Shown here: positions 1-7,344 of the stretch, piece by piece | Layout: every line of letters starts with the position of its first letter | Position numbering within the stretch: the stretch's first letter is position 1 | NCBI RefSeq assembly: GCF_017353255.1 | Contig: NZ_JAFMYU010000023.1 | Location: 1-64,000 of the forward strand | DNA: 64,000 nt | Source: Fibrella aquatilis | GTDB taxonomy: Bacteria; Bacteroidota; Bacteroidia; Cytophagales; Spirosomataceae | Reading direction: 5' to 3' | Translations under genes and position numbers: made by a program | Notes under the pieces: generated by a model | Told to the model about the DNA's origin: nothing | The model's input: the letters and a program-made list of their open reading frames with translations, nothing else | Databases searched by the model: none

Positions 1-44
1 GTCACCCTGAGCCTGTCGGGGACGCCTAGTCGAAGGGCCAGGCC
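1..44. repeat. Dispersed REP-like repeat fragment
   Basis: The window opens with a GC-rich block containing CCCTGAGCCTGTCGGGGACG followed by CCTAGTCGAAGGG. Sequences of the type CCTTCGAC...GGCTCAGGGTGAC recur in intergenic DNA of many bacteria, including Bacteroidota, and are often read as REP-like elements. Only part may be present because the window starts here. It lies downstream of the minus-strand cytochrome gene. No coding potential was recognised in bases 1-99. Confidence 0.5.
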
Positions 45-99
45 GCACCGGCGGACCGGTCAGCAATACGCTCACTCAATCTATATGCTCCCCGTTAAT

Positions 100-621
100 C
101 TACTGTGTTTTTTGCTCATTGCTCCCTGCTCCCTGCTTTTCGCACTCATCCAAAATAGGCTGTACTTCTTTGGCGGTGATCATGCCATCTTCGTTGCCCC
201 ATTTGTGGTAGATATAAGTCGTGATCTCGGCCACTTCCAGGGTGCTTAGGCCTAGTTGGGCGGGCATCACGCGGTTGTAATGCTTGCCATTGACCACAAT
301 CGGTCCCTGCTGCCCGTACTTGATCGAGCAGATCACGGCGTTTTTGTTGGCCTTCAAATAATCAGATCCGGCCAGGGGAGGATACAGACCCGCCAGCCCG
401 GCGCCGTCGGCCTGATGGCAGTTGGCGCAGTTATTTTTATACAGCGCAATCCCCTCCGAAATATATTTTTGCCGATCCGTTTCTTCTTTCGATTGGCAGG
501 AAAAAAAAGAAATGTACAATGTACAATGTATAATGAACAATGCGTATCCAGTACGTTTAAGTACAAAGTTTCTGTTAGTCAATTTTCTACGTAAACAATT
601 CTTATTTTCAATAGCCAGCAT
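100..621 (-). CDS. Cytochrome c lipoprotein (mono-haem)
   Basis: A class I cytochrome c, probably a periplasmic or membrane-anchored electron carrier. The haem site is CANCH (Cys65, Cys68, His69) and Met119 in NRVMP is the likely distal ligand. The N-terminus has a hydrophobic stretch ending in a lipobox-like SFFSC (Cys42), so export and lipidation are likely. Length (173 aa) fits a single-haem domain with a short tail. It is last in a minus-strand group behind the SCO1-like gene, 52 bases away, which fits a respiratory role. Residues 27-37 of the signal peptide are encoded by a dispersed TACAATG-type repeat (511-543). No nearer ATG gives a signal peptide, so this start is kept with some doubt. 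Confidence 0.88.
   Translation of the reverse strand: MLAIENKNCLRRKLTNRNFVLKRTGYALFIIHCTLYISFFSCQSKEETDRQKYISEGIALYKNNCANCHQADGAGLAGLYPPLAGSDYLKANKNAVICSIKYGQQGPIVVNGKHYNRVMPAQLGLSTLEVAEITTYIYHKWGNEDGMITAKEVQPILDECEKQGAGSNEQKTQ
511..543. repeat. TACAATG-type dispersed repeat inside a signal-peptide region
   Basis: The units ATGTACAATGTACAATG and TATAATGAACAATG are arranged in tandem. The same type of sequence occurs between recN and porD (about 3538-3630), where no gene is present. Here it lies inside the cytochrome c reading frame and encodes its hydrophobic export segment. Confidence 0.75.
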
Positions 622-673
622 CGCATTATTAATTTATTCAGAGCCAAGACCAAACTTACGTCTCATTGTACAT

Positions 674-1363
674 TCATTTTTCTTCCCCTAGCAATTTCGT
701 CAGATCGACCATGAGTTTATCCACGGCGTCGGGTTGGGTGCCATCGTAGATGCCGCGAATGTGGCGGTTGGTATCGACCAGGATAAACGCGCCGCTGTGG
801 ACAACGCCGCCGGGTGCTGAGGCATCCTGAGCCGCCGTGACCATGTAGCTGTTCTGGCCAATGTCGTAGATCTTGTCGCGGTCGCCGGTTACGAAGAGCC
901 AGTTGCGGCCCGTCACGCCTAGTTGGTCGGCAAAGGCCTTCAGCACGGGCACGGTGTCGTGGCTGGGGTCTATCGTGTGCGAGAGCAGCATCACCCGATT
1001 GTCCTTGCCGAATTTTTCATAAACGCGCTTCAACTGCGTCTTCATCTTCGGGCAGATGGTGGGGCACGACGTGAAGAAAAAGTCGGCCACATACACTTTG
1101 CCCGCCAGCGTCTTGGCCGTAACCGTATCGCCATACTGACTCACAAACGCAAAGTCGGGAATAGTGTGGTAGACCGAATCGGTCACGATTTTGCCATCTA
1201 CCTGCTTTGTCACGGCCTCGCGCTGACCCAAAATGGGTAGCTTGTCGTTGCCCCCACCGGCGCAGCCAGCCAGGAGCAATAAGGCAAAGGCAACAAACCA
1301 ACCGCTACTGATTAAGGTAGGCTTTGGCTTGTTGAATACTCTGATTGATTTTCGATTTAACAT
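674..1363 (-). CDS. SCO1/SenC family copper chaperone lipoprotein
   Basis: A thioredoxin-fold SCO protein, a family that delivers copper to the CuA centre of cytochrome oxidase or acts as a thiol reductase in the envelope. The metal site is complete: Cys100 and Cys104 in TSCPTICP and His189 in VVHSG. A transmembrane or signal segment (about residues 20-33) ends in LLAGC (Cys34), suggesting a lipoprotein. Length 229 aa is normal. The start lies 59 bases inside the upstream lipoprotein gene; there is no other ATG before the lipobox, so the overlap is probably real, although a non-ATG start closer to the signal peptide is possible. The cytochrome c gene follows. Confidence 0.92.
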   Translation of the reverse strand: MLNRKSIRVFNKPKPTLISSGWFVAFALLLLAGCAGGGNDKLPILGQREAVTKQVDGKIVTDSVYHTIPDFAFVSQYGDTVTAKTLAGKVYVADFFFTSCPTICPKMKTQLKRVYEKFGKDNRVMLLSHTIDPSHDTVPVLKAFADQLGVTGRNWLFVTGDRDKIYDIGQNSYMVTAAQDASAPGGVVHSGAFILVDTNRHIRGIYDGTQPDAVDKLMVDLTKLLGEEK

Positions 1364-1766
1364 CGTCTACTTTTTTCTGTTGCCCGTCGAGGTAGCGAAG
1401 TGCTTCGGCTTCGGGCAGTTTTTTTAACGTATCGCCATTATAGCCATTCATCCAGGCAAACATCAGGCTGTCGGCTTCGGTGAGGCGACGCACAATAAGC
1501 CGTCCCTGCGCTTGTTCTTCGTCGGCCCGCACCCGCTCAGTAGGGGTGGCCTCGAGGCTGTCGAGTTTGGCTATGCGGGTGCTTATCTGCTTCTTCAGCT
1601 TCATCATATCGTCCACACGCGGCATCACTTCGTCGTGAACGGCCATCACCGCCATTTCGGCTTTATCGAGGGGGCTACCCGGCGTTTTTGTTTCGTCGGT
1701 TTTAGGGGCCGGACCACAGGCAAAAACCGAAAATGCCACCGCAGCGGCGTAGAGTGTGTTTTTCAT
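1305..1766 (-). CDS. Small predicted lipoprotein, helical
   Basis: A 153-residue protein with a short signal peptide ending in VFACG, so probably a lipoprotein. The mature part is charged and largely helical (repeated Lys, Glu, Asp and Gln) and looks like a coiled coil; I recognise no catalytic motif. The ATG at 1766 is chosen because it begins the signal peptide; the open frame upstream runs through the hairpin at 1781-1829. The leader directly before the ATG is almost pure C on the coding strand, with no Shine-Dalgarno sequence. The last 59 bases overlap the SCO1-like gene, so co-transcription with it is likely. Function unknown. Confidence 0.75.
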   Translation of the reverse strand: MKNTLYAAAVAFSVFACGPAPKTDETKTPGSPLDKAEMAVMAVHDEVMPRVDDMMKLKKQISTRIAKLDSLEATPTERVRADEEQAQGRLIVRRLTEADSLMFAWMNGYNGDTLKKLPEAEALRYLDGQQKKVDDVKSKINQSIQQAKAYLNQ

Positions 1767-1780
1767 GGAGGGGGGGAGGG

Positions 1781-1829
1781 GGTTTGTAGTTGGTGGTTGC
1801 TTCGCGACAGCAACCACCAACTACAAACC
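1781..1829. repeat. Perfect 20-bp inverted repeat (hairpin)
   Basis: The left arm 1781-1800 (GGTTTGTAGTTGGTGGTTGC) is matched exactly by its reverse complement at 1810-1829, around a 9-base loop. It fills the gap between the recN stop codon (1834) and the next minus-strand gene. No T-run follows, so it may be a dispersed hairpin element or a weak terminator rather than a classic intrinsic terminator. Confidence 0.85.
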
Positions 1830-1833
1830 TCAT

Positions 1834-3498
1834 TTATGCCACTGCGTTTTGTTCTAAGATTTCGCGGGCGCTGCTGATAGCGCTCGGCGTGGGGTTCTTG
1901 CCGCCAATCATCTGGGCAATTTCCTGCACCCGCTCGTCGACGGTTAGTTTCTTCACCCGGCTTACGGTTTTGGCCGCAGAATGATCTTTGTACACAAAAT
2001 AATGGGCCGTACCCTGCGCAGCAATCTGCGGCAGGTGGGTGATGGCAATAAGTTGGTGACTCCCCGCCATGTCGCGCATCATATGGCCCATCTTGATCGC
2101 AATCTCGCCCGAAACCCCCGTATCGATCTCATCGAAAATGATGGTGGGCAACGACCGCCGACTGGCCAGGATGTATTTGATGGCCATCATCAGGCGGGAG
2201 AATTCGCCGCCAGAGGCCACGTTTTTCAGTTGCTGTGGCTTAATGCCTTTGTTGGCGCTAAACAAAAACGTCACCGTGTCGATGCCCGTTGGGGTGGGTT
2301 TGCCATGTTCGGCCTGAATCTGCAACGAGGCGTTGGGCATACCCAGATCGTTGAGCAAACCGCCAATTTCTTTCTCGATGGGTTTGAGCACCGCCCGCCG
2401 CGCCTTGGAGAGGGCTTCGGCGCTGGCCATCATCTTTTTGTGGGCAGCCTCGGCTTTGGTCTTCGCCTTCGCTAGCTCATCGTCGAGGTTCAGTACCTTG
2501 CTTACCTTCGTTTCCAGGTCATTGCGAATGGCAATGAGCGTGGCCACGTCGGTAGTCTGGTGCTTGGTCTGTAGCTGGTAGATCAGGTTCAGCCGCTGAC
2601 GGATGGTATCGGCACGGCCCCCGTCAATATCCACGTTTTCTTCCTCCGTGCTGATTTCGCCCGCCAGATCGCGGAGTTCAATCAGGGCGCTCTGGGCGCG
2701 TTCCTGCATGGGCTTGTATTGGTCGGCCACTTTGGCTACCTGGTTCAGGCAACCCACCGCGCTTTTCAGCAACGCCACCACCGACTGCTCCGGGTTGTCG
2801 ATGTACTCATACGCCATCAGCAGCCGCTCTTTGATCTCACCCGCGTTATCGAGCACGTTCAGTTCCTGCTCCAGGCTCTCCTGTTCGTCGGCAACCAAGT
2901 TGGCTTTGGCCAGTTCTTCATACAGAAAATTGTTAAAATCAAACTCGCGGCGCATGGCCCCGGCTTCGTTCAGCAGGTTATCATATACCGACTGTCGGTG
3001 GCGATAGACTTGGTAATCAGCACGGTACGTACGCAATCGGTCATCGTCCTGGGCGTAGGTGTCTACCAGTTGAAGCTGGTATTCGTTAGAACCCAGCAGC
3101 ACCGAGTCGTGCTGCGAGTGGATGTCCATCAATTGACTCGTGACACGGCGGAGGGTGTCCAGGTTAACGGGGGTATCATTGACAAACGCCCGCGACTTGC
3201 CGCTGGCACTGATCTCGCGCCGCACAATGCAGGTAGGGGCGTAGTCGAGTTCTTCCTCCTCAAAAATGGTTTCAATCACATAGCCCGCCACTTCATACGA
3301 GCCTTCAATGACGCACTTAACGGTTGGATCGTACAAAACGCGGGTGTCGGCGCGGTTGCCTAGTAGCAGGCCAATGGCCCCCAGCATGATCGATTTACCC
3401 GCTCCCGTCTCACCCGTGATGATATTCAGGGCTTTGTCGGGTACCATTTCCAACTGCTCAATCAGCGCGTAGTTTTTTATCAACAGGTGCGATAGCAT
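1834..3498 (-). CDS. recN: DNA repair protein RecN
   Basis: An SMC-like ATPase of double-strand-break repair acting in the cytoplasm. Walker A is GETGAGKS (residues 29-36) close to the N-terminus. The middle is a long charged helical region forming the coiled-coil arms, and the C-terminal half holds the ABC signature (ASGGEFSRL) and Walker B/D-loop (IIFDEIDTG). At 555 aa it has the usual RecN length. The start is set at MLSHLLIKNYAL, which matches RecN proteins, rather than five codons upstream. In many Bacteroidota recN follows porD and coaBC, as here. Confidence 0.96.
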   Translation of the reverse strand: MLSHLLIKNYALIEQLEMVPDKALNIITGETGAGKSIMLGAIGLLLGNRADTRVLYDPTVKCVIEGSYEVAGYVIETIFEEEELDYAPTCIVRREISASGKSRAFVNDTPVNLDTLRRVTSQLMDIHSQHDSVLLGSNEYQLQLVDTYAQDDDRLRTYRADYQVYRHRQSVYDNLLNEAGAMRREFDFNNFLYEELAKANLVADEQESLEQELNVLDNAGEIKERLLMAYEYIDNPEQSVVALLKSAVGCLNQVAKVADQYKPMQERAQSALIELRDLAGEISTEEENVDIDGGRADTIRQRLNLIYQLQTKHQTTDVATLIAIRNDLETKVSKVLNLDDELAKAKTKAEAAHKKMMASAEALSKARRAVLKPIEKEIGGLLNDLGMPNASLQIQAEHGKPTPTGIDTVTFLFSANKGIKPQQLKNVASGGEFSRLMMAIKYILASRRSLPTIIFDEIDTGVSGEIAIKMGHMMRDMAGSHQLIAITHLPQIAAQGTAHYFVYKDHSAAKTVSRVKKLTVDERVQEIAQMIGGKNPTPSAISSAREILEQNAVA

Positions 3499-3568
3499 AC
3501 GTAAAAAGAACAATCAAGGAGGGGGAAAGAGTTTTAATGTACAATGAATAATCGGTCCGCCGATGCGG

Positions 3569-3627
3569 TACAATGAACAATGGCTCCGCACTGAAGCATT
3601 CGGAACGCGGAGCCATTATACATTGTA
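3569..3627. repeat. Intergenic imperfect inverted repeat of TACAATG type
   Basis: The 138-base gap between recN and porD holds an inverted repeat with 21-bp arms at 3569-3589 and 3607-3627, perfect in the inner 11 bp (AATGGCTCCGC / GCGGAGCCATT), around a 17-base loop. The outer parts are TACAATG/CATTGTA units like those at 511-543. It could fold in the porD-recN transcript. No protein-coding potential was recognised. Confidence 0.75.
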
Positions 3628-3636
3628 CATCATTCA

Positions 3637-4548
3637 CTAATTTAATAACCTTCTATAACTCTCAGTTTTGGTGGGGTCGAGGAAGGAGAGCAGGTCGTAG
3701 GCGCGTTTGCGTTCGTCGCGGGTGCCCTCGGCCAGAATGTTCAGCAGTTCGTCAGATTTGGCGTCGAAAAAGGCGTTGAGCAGCACGGCACCGGGTTTTT
3801 GGAGGGTGATCTGCCGCATATTGGTGAGCAAATCCATAGTATATTTTCGGGCCTGGATGGGGTTCTGCGCAAAGGCATCCAGCCCCAGCCGGTGGTAGGT
3901 ATAGAACCCGTCGCGGAAGGTGAGCACCTGCTGACTTTGCAGGTTTTCGATAAGCCAGTACCGGTTGCGGCGGTCGCCCTGCGCGGTCCAGGCGGGATTT
4001 CCCGAGGCGGGGGGCTGGGCCAAATTCATGATCTGATAGGCCCGCTGAATGTAGGGGTTGCCACCCTGCTTGCCAAACGAGTCGTAATCGACGGCCAGGG
4101 CAATATTGGCATAAAAAGCCAGTGTCTGCGTAAGATCGTCGGCGAACTGATTTTCGCGATAGAACACGGGCGTGGTTGGCAACCACGAAAAGTTAAACGC
4201 CTTGTCGACGTAGCTAAGCGTGGTGGTCTGGTAGTTGCTGCCATACACCGGCCGCGTCACGATCAGTTGCGCCGTACCTTCAAATACGCCCTGCGTCACC
4301 GACTTCAACAGGTTGATATTCAGCGTACAATTGATCTTTTCGGCAGGAGCAAACTGGTCATTCGTCCAGCGGCGGGTGTTCATAAACTCCGTAATCAGGC
4401 CTTTCAGCTGACTGAAATACGAAAAGTCGGTTTTCTGCTGGGCAAAAAGCTGGTCGGTATTCAGGTTTACGGTGCAGTTCAGTTCCTGCGCCAGCGCCGC
4501 CACCGACAGGCCCAGGAACACAAGCAGCGTACTGAGTAATTGTTTCAT
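3637..4548 (-). CDS. porD: PorD-like protein (DUF4835), type IX secretion associated
   Basis: A secreted protein of the DUF4835 family, which current annotation links to type IX secretion as PorD; its exact job is not settled. A clear signal peptide (MKQLLSTLLVFLGL, cleavage near ALAQ) precedes a mature region of about 280 residues, as usual for the family. Typical features are the early LNCTVN strand, a repeated INCTLNI strand and a Tyr-rich centre. The ATG at 4548 is chosen because it starts the signal peptide and lies 4 bases after the coaBC stop; the codon five residues upstream would overlap coaBC. The identification rests on overall sequence style and on the conserved position between coaBC and recN. 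Confidence 0.85.
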   Translation of the reverse strand: MKQLLSTLLVFLGLSVAALAQELNCTVNLNTDQLFAQQKTDFSYFSQLKGLITEFMNTRRWTNDQFAPAEKINCTLNINLLKSVTQGVFEGTAQLIVTRPVYGSNYQTTTLSYVDKAFNFSWLPTTPVFYRENQFADDLTQTLAFYANIALAVDYDSFGKQGGNPYIQRAYQIMNLAQPPASGNPAWTAQGDRRNRYWLIENLQSQQVLTFRDGFYTYHRLGLDAFAQNPIQARKYTMDLLTNMRQITLQKPGAVLLNAFFDAKSDELLNILAEGTRDERKRAYDLLSFLDPTKTESYRRLLN

Positions 4549-4552
4549 AGGT

Positions 4553-5770
4553 TTACTGGTCAATGTTTCCCCACTTCTCTGCCACGAGCGCCAGCAAATC
4601 AGCGGCCACGTCGGCTTTGGTTTTCAGGTCGAACACCTGCGCGGTGCCACCCTTACTCATAACGGTTATCTTGTTGGTATCGTGTCCGAAACCAGCCCCG
4701 GCGTCGCGGAGGGAGTTGAGCACGATCCAGTCCAAATGCTTGCGTTCCAGCTTGTCAAGGGCATTTTGCTGTTCATTATCGGTCTCCAGCGCGAAGCCCA
4801 TGAGCAGTTGGCCGGGCTTTTTTTGTGCCCCCAGCGTGGCGGCAATATCGACGGTTTTACCCAGTTCAATGGTGAACTGCGCCTCTTTTTTCTTGATCTT
4901 TTTGTCGGCGGGGTGTAGCGGTGTGTAGTCGGCCACGGCGGCGTTCAAAATCACCAGATCGGCAGTGGGAAACGCCCCGGCGGCGGCTTCATACATCTGC
5001 TGCGCCGACCGCACGTCGATGCGCCGGATGCTGGCGTCGGACGTGGGCAGGTGCGTAGGGCCGCACACGAGCGTGACCTCGGCCCCGGCCTGGGCAAAGG
5101 CGTTCGCAATGGCGAGGCCCATCTTGCCCGTGGAGTGGTTGCTGATGTAGCGCACCGGGTCGATGGGTTCCTGCGTAGGACCGGCCGTGATGAGTACGCG
5201 CTTACCGGCCACGGCCGGATTTTTGGCAAAATGCCGCACCAACGCCTGCACGATGGTTTCGGGTTCAGCTAGCCGCCCCTCGCCTACCAGACCACTGGCC
5301 AGCTCTCCATACTCAGCATCAATAAGCTGATTACCAAACGATTGTAGCCGGGCCAGGTTGTCTCGATTAGCGGGGTGACGATACATGTCGAGGTCCATGG
5401 CGGGCGCAAAAAACACCGGACACTTCGCCGACAGGTACACCGCCGACAGCAGGTCGTCGCAGAGCGCGGTGGCGCAGCGGGCCAGGGTCCGGGCGGTGGC
5501 GGGAGCAATCACAAGAGCATCGGCCCACAGGCCAAGTTCCACGTGGTTGGTCCATTCGCCAGTGGTGGGGTTGCTTACGAAGGCAGATAAAGCCGGGCGT
5601 TTCGAGAGCGTGGCCAGGGTGAGCGGCGTAATGAAGGCCTTGGCTCCCTCGGTCATCACCACCTGCACCTCGGCCCCGGCTTTCACCAGCAGCCGCACCA
5701 GCAACGCCGATTTGTAGGCCGCAATGCTGCCCGATACCCCCACCAAAATGCGTTTTCCCTGAAGTGTCAT
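4553..5770 (-). CDS. coaBC: Bifunctional CoaBC (phosphopantothenoylcysteine decarboxylase/synthetase)
   Basis: Carries out two steps of coenzyme A synthesis: ligation of cysteine to 4'-phosphopantothenate (CoaB) and decarboxylation of the product (CoaC). The N-terminal flavoprotein half shows VGVSGSIAAYK and the active-site region FFAPAMDLDMY. The C-terminal synthetase half has GPTQEPIDPVR, SNHSTGKMG and NAAVADY. Length about 405 aa is normal. The start at 5770 (MTLQGKRILVG) is preferred over 5797 because the upstream frame would run through the terminator hairpin at 5782-5826. It is followed 4 bases later by porD. Confidence 0.96.
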   Translation of the reverse strand: MTLQGKRILVGVSGSIAAYKSALLVRLLVKAGAEVQVVMTEGAKAFITPLTLATLSKRPALSAFVSNPTTGEWTNHVELGLWADALVIAPATARTLARCATALCDDLLSAVYLSAKCPVFFAPAMDLDMYRHPANRDNLARLQSFGNQLIDAEYGELASGLVGEGRLAEPETIVQALVRHFAKNPAVAGKRVLITAGPTQEPIDPVRYISNHSTGKMGLAIANAFAQAGAEVTLVCGPTHLPTSDASIRRIDVRSAQQMYEAAAGAFPTADLVILNAAVADYTPLHPADKKIKKKEAQFTIELGKTVDIAATLGAQKKPGQLLMGFALETDNEQQNALDKLERKHLDWIVLNSLRDAGAGFGHDTNKITVMSKGGTAQVFDLKTKADVAADLLALVAEKWGNIDQ

Positions 5771-5781
5771 GGGCAACTTCA

Positions 5782-5826
5782 CAAAAAAACATCTCACGCC
5801 CCAGTATGAAAACAGGACGTGAGATG
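5782..5826 (-). terminator. Rho-independent terminator after the omega gene
   Basis: On the minus strand the 9-bp stem CATCTCACG / CGTGAGATG (5818-5826 with 5790-5798) is followed by seven T residues (5783-5789). This is a standard intrinsic terminator 26 bases after the omega stop codon and just before the coaBC start at 5770. coaBC may therefore depend on read-through or on a promoter near the hairpin. Confidence 0.8.
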
Positions 5827-5851
5827 CGTTGAGGTTCGTTAAACGAAAGGA

Positions 5852-6169
5852 CTATTTCTCGGCTTCGCCTTCTTCCGGGTAGCGGAAGTACACTTTTCCT
5901 GCCAGAAATTCGTCGGTAGCCAGCGTGGTTGGCTTGGGCATGCGCTCGTAGAACTTCGAGATTTCGATTTGCTCGCGGTTCTCGAACACCTCTTCCAGGT
6001 TATCAACCGCCGACACAAACTCCGACAGTTTGTTGCTTAGCTCTTCTTTGTTCTTGGTCGAAATCTGACGGGCGCGTTTCGAGATGATCGAAACCGACTC
6101 GTACATATTGCCCGTAAAGGCCGCGATCTTGTCTGTGTCGCGCGTGATAATCGATGGATTGGAAGCCAT
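5852..6169 (-). CDS. rpoZ: DNA-directed RNA polymerase omega subunit (Bacteroidota type)
   Basis: A small RNA polymerase assembly subunit of the Rpb6/omega family. The 105-residue protein starts MASNPSIITRDTDKIA and includes NMYESVSIISKRARQI, the conserved omega core, then a KYEELSNKL-like helix (here KEELSNKLSEF). It is short, soluble and acidic, and lies between bamD and coaBC as in many Bacteroidota genomes. The gap to bamD is 15 bases, so the two are probably co-transcribed. A terminator follows. Confidence 0.92.
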   Translation of the reverse strand: MASNPSIITRDTDKIAAFTGNMYESVSIISKRARQISTKNKEELSNKLSEFVSAVDNLEEVFENREQIEISKFYERMPKPTTLATDEFLAGKVYFRYPEEGEAEK

Positions 6170-6184
6170 AAGTTTGGTTTACTA

Positions 6185-7084
6185 TTAATTAGCTGATGTC
6201 ACCTTTGCCGGGGCGTTGGGGTTGGTCTGCTGTTGTTTTTTAAGGTCTTCGCGGGCCTTTTCTTCTTTGGCAATGCGCTCGAGTTGTTTCTGACTACCCT
6301 CCTGCATTTTCTCCGCCTGCTTCAGAAACTTGCTGTTCGGGTATTTTTCAGCAAAGGCTTTGTAATAAGCTACTGCTTCCTGAAAACGTTCCTTCTGCTT
6401 CTCTTCCAGCGAATTGAGTGCCAGATTATACTCAGCATCTACCTTCAGGTACGACAGTTCTTCGTTGTATTCCGAGTCGGGAAATTCGCGCTGAAAATTA
6501 TTGATCGCCACCACCGACGATTTGTAGTTGGCAATGCTAAAACCGCTGACCTTATAGTATTGCTTGGCGCGTTCGTAGGCTTTGCGTTCCAGGCGGCGGC
6601 GCAGCGTGGCAATCATGTCGGTGCATTCCTGCACGTGCTCATTGTCAGGATTCGAGTTCACGAAATCCTGCATGGCGGCCATTGCCCCAATAGTACCCGA
6701 TTGATCGAGGTTAAAGTTGGGCGTGCTTTTAAACAGCGACAGCGCGTACATGTACATCGCCTCGGGGGCCGATTCGCTCCGGGCGAAGGTTTCGTAGAAG
6801 CGCTTGAACGAAGCCGCGCTGGTCTCGTATAGTTTCTGGTTGTATTGGGTGTGAGCAAAGTAGAGTTGCGATAACTCCTGCTCCGAACCACCTTTCAGGC
6901 GGGGGATGACCTCTTCAAACAGGACGCCGGCCCGGTACCAGTCTTTGTTTTTATAGTACTTCAGGGCCGCCTGGTATTTCACGTCGGCCGAGGTGCTTTT
7001 CATCACCTTGTTGAAGTCGGTACACGCACTAAGCCCCAGCACCAACAGGCCAACCAACACAACAACTCTCTGGAGGTTTCGCAT
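6185..7084 (-). CDS. bamD: Outer membrane assembly lipoprotein BamD
   Basis: A TPR lipoprotein of the BAM complex that inserts beta-barrel proteins into the outer membrane. The signal peptide (MRNLQRVVVLVGLLVL) ends in LSACT, so the mature protein begins at a lipidated Cys. Tandem TPR-like helices follow (ALKYYKNKDWYRAG, AEKYPNSKFLKQAE), then a charged Lys/Glu/Gln tail. Length 300 aa is usual for Bacteroidota BamD. The start at 7084 is supported by a TATCTTTG box only 7 bases upstream, which would sit inside the gene if the ATG at 7117 were used. It is first in the bamD-omega-coaBC-porD-recN cluster. Confidence 0.93.
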   Translation of the reverse strand: MRNLQRVVVLVGLLVLGLSACTDFNKVMKSTSADVKYQAALKYYKNKDWYRAGVLFEEVIPRLKGGSEQELSQLYFAHTQYNQKLYETSAASFKRFYETFARSESAPEAMYMYALSLFKSTPNFNLDQSGTIGAMAAMQDFVNSNPDNEHVQECTDMIATLRRRLERKAYERAKQYYKVSGFSIANYKSSVVAINNFQREFPDSEYNEELSYLKVDAEYNLALNSLEEKQKERFQEAVAYYKAFAEKYPNSKFLKQAEKMQEGSQKQLERIAKEEKAREDLKKQQQTNPNAPAKVTSAN

Positions 7085-7090
7085 AAGCTG

Positions 7091-7098
7091 CAAAGATA
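7091..7098 (-). promoter_or_regulatory. Bacteroidota -7 promoter box for bamD
   Basis: On the minus strand TATCTTTG matches the Bacteroidota sigma-ABfr -7 consensus TAnnTTTG. It lies 6 bases before the bamD ATG at 7084, so transcription would begin at or next to the start codon and give a leaderless or very short-leader mRNA. This fixes the bamD start. No convincing -33 box was identified by eye. Confidence 0.6.
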
Positions 7099-7275
7099 CA
7101 AATTTTTGGGCGTTCATGCCCGTAAAACGCCAACATAGCCCGTCTCGTGCGTCGTCTTAACAGAGTTTAAGAAAGAGGGGAGGAAAGGTGTAGGGAGAAT
7201 GGAGGAGGAAGAATGGAGTAAGCGGATTGCTGGCATAGCGAGGCAAAACGGCAGACATGGATTAACTTGCCGTAA

Positions 7276-7302
7276 TTACTACTCATACAGATTGAGTAGT
7301 AA
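7276..7302. promoter_or_regulatory. 10-bp inverted repeat upstream of the DUF1800 gene
   Basis: TTACTACTCA (7276-7285) and TGAGTAGTAA (7293-7302) are perfect inverted copies around a 7-base spacer, 43 bases before the DUF1800 start. It could be an operator for a dimeric regulator or a small hairpin. The rest of the 260-base gap between bamD and this gene shows nothing recognisable. Confidence 0.4.
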
Positions 7303-7344
7303 CCCTTACGCTCACCGTCGACGACCCACTAGCAAGGTCTGTTT

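Noticed and set aside
2719-3363. Plus-strand open frame inside recN
   Set aside because: It is antisense to a well-conserved RecN sequence and has no family features.
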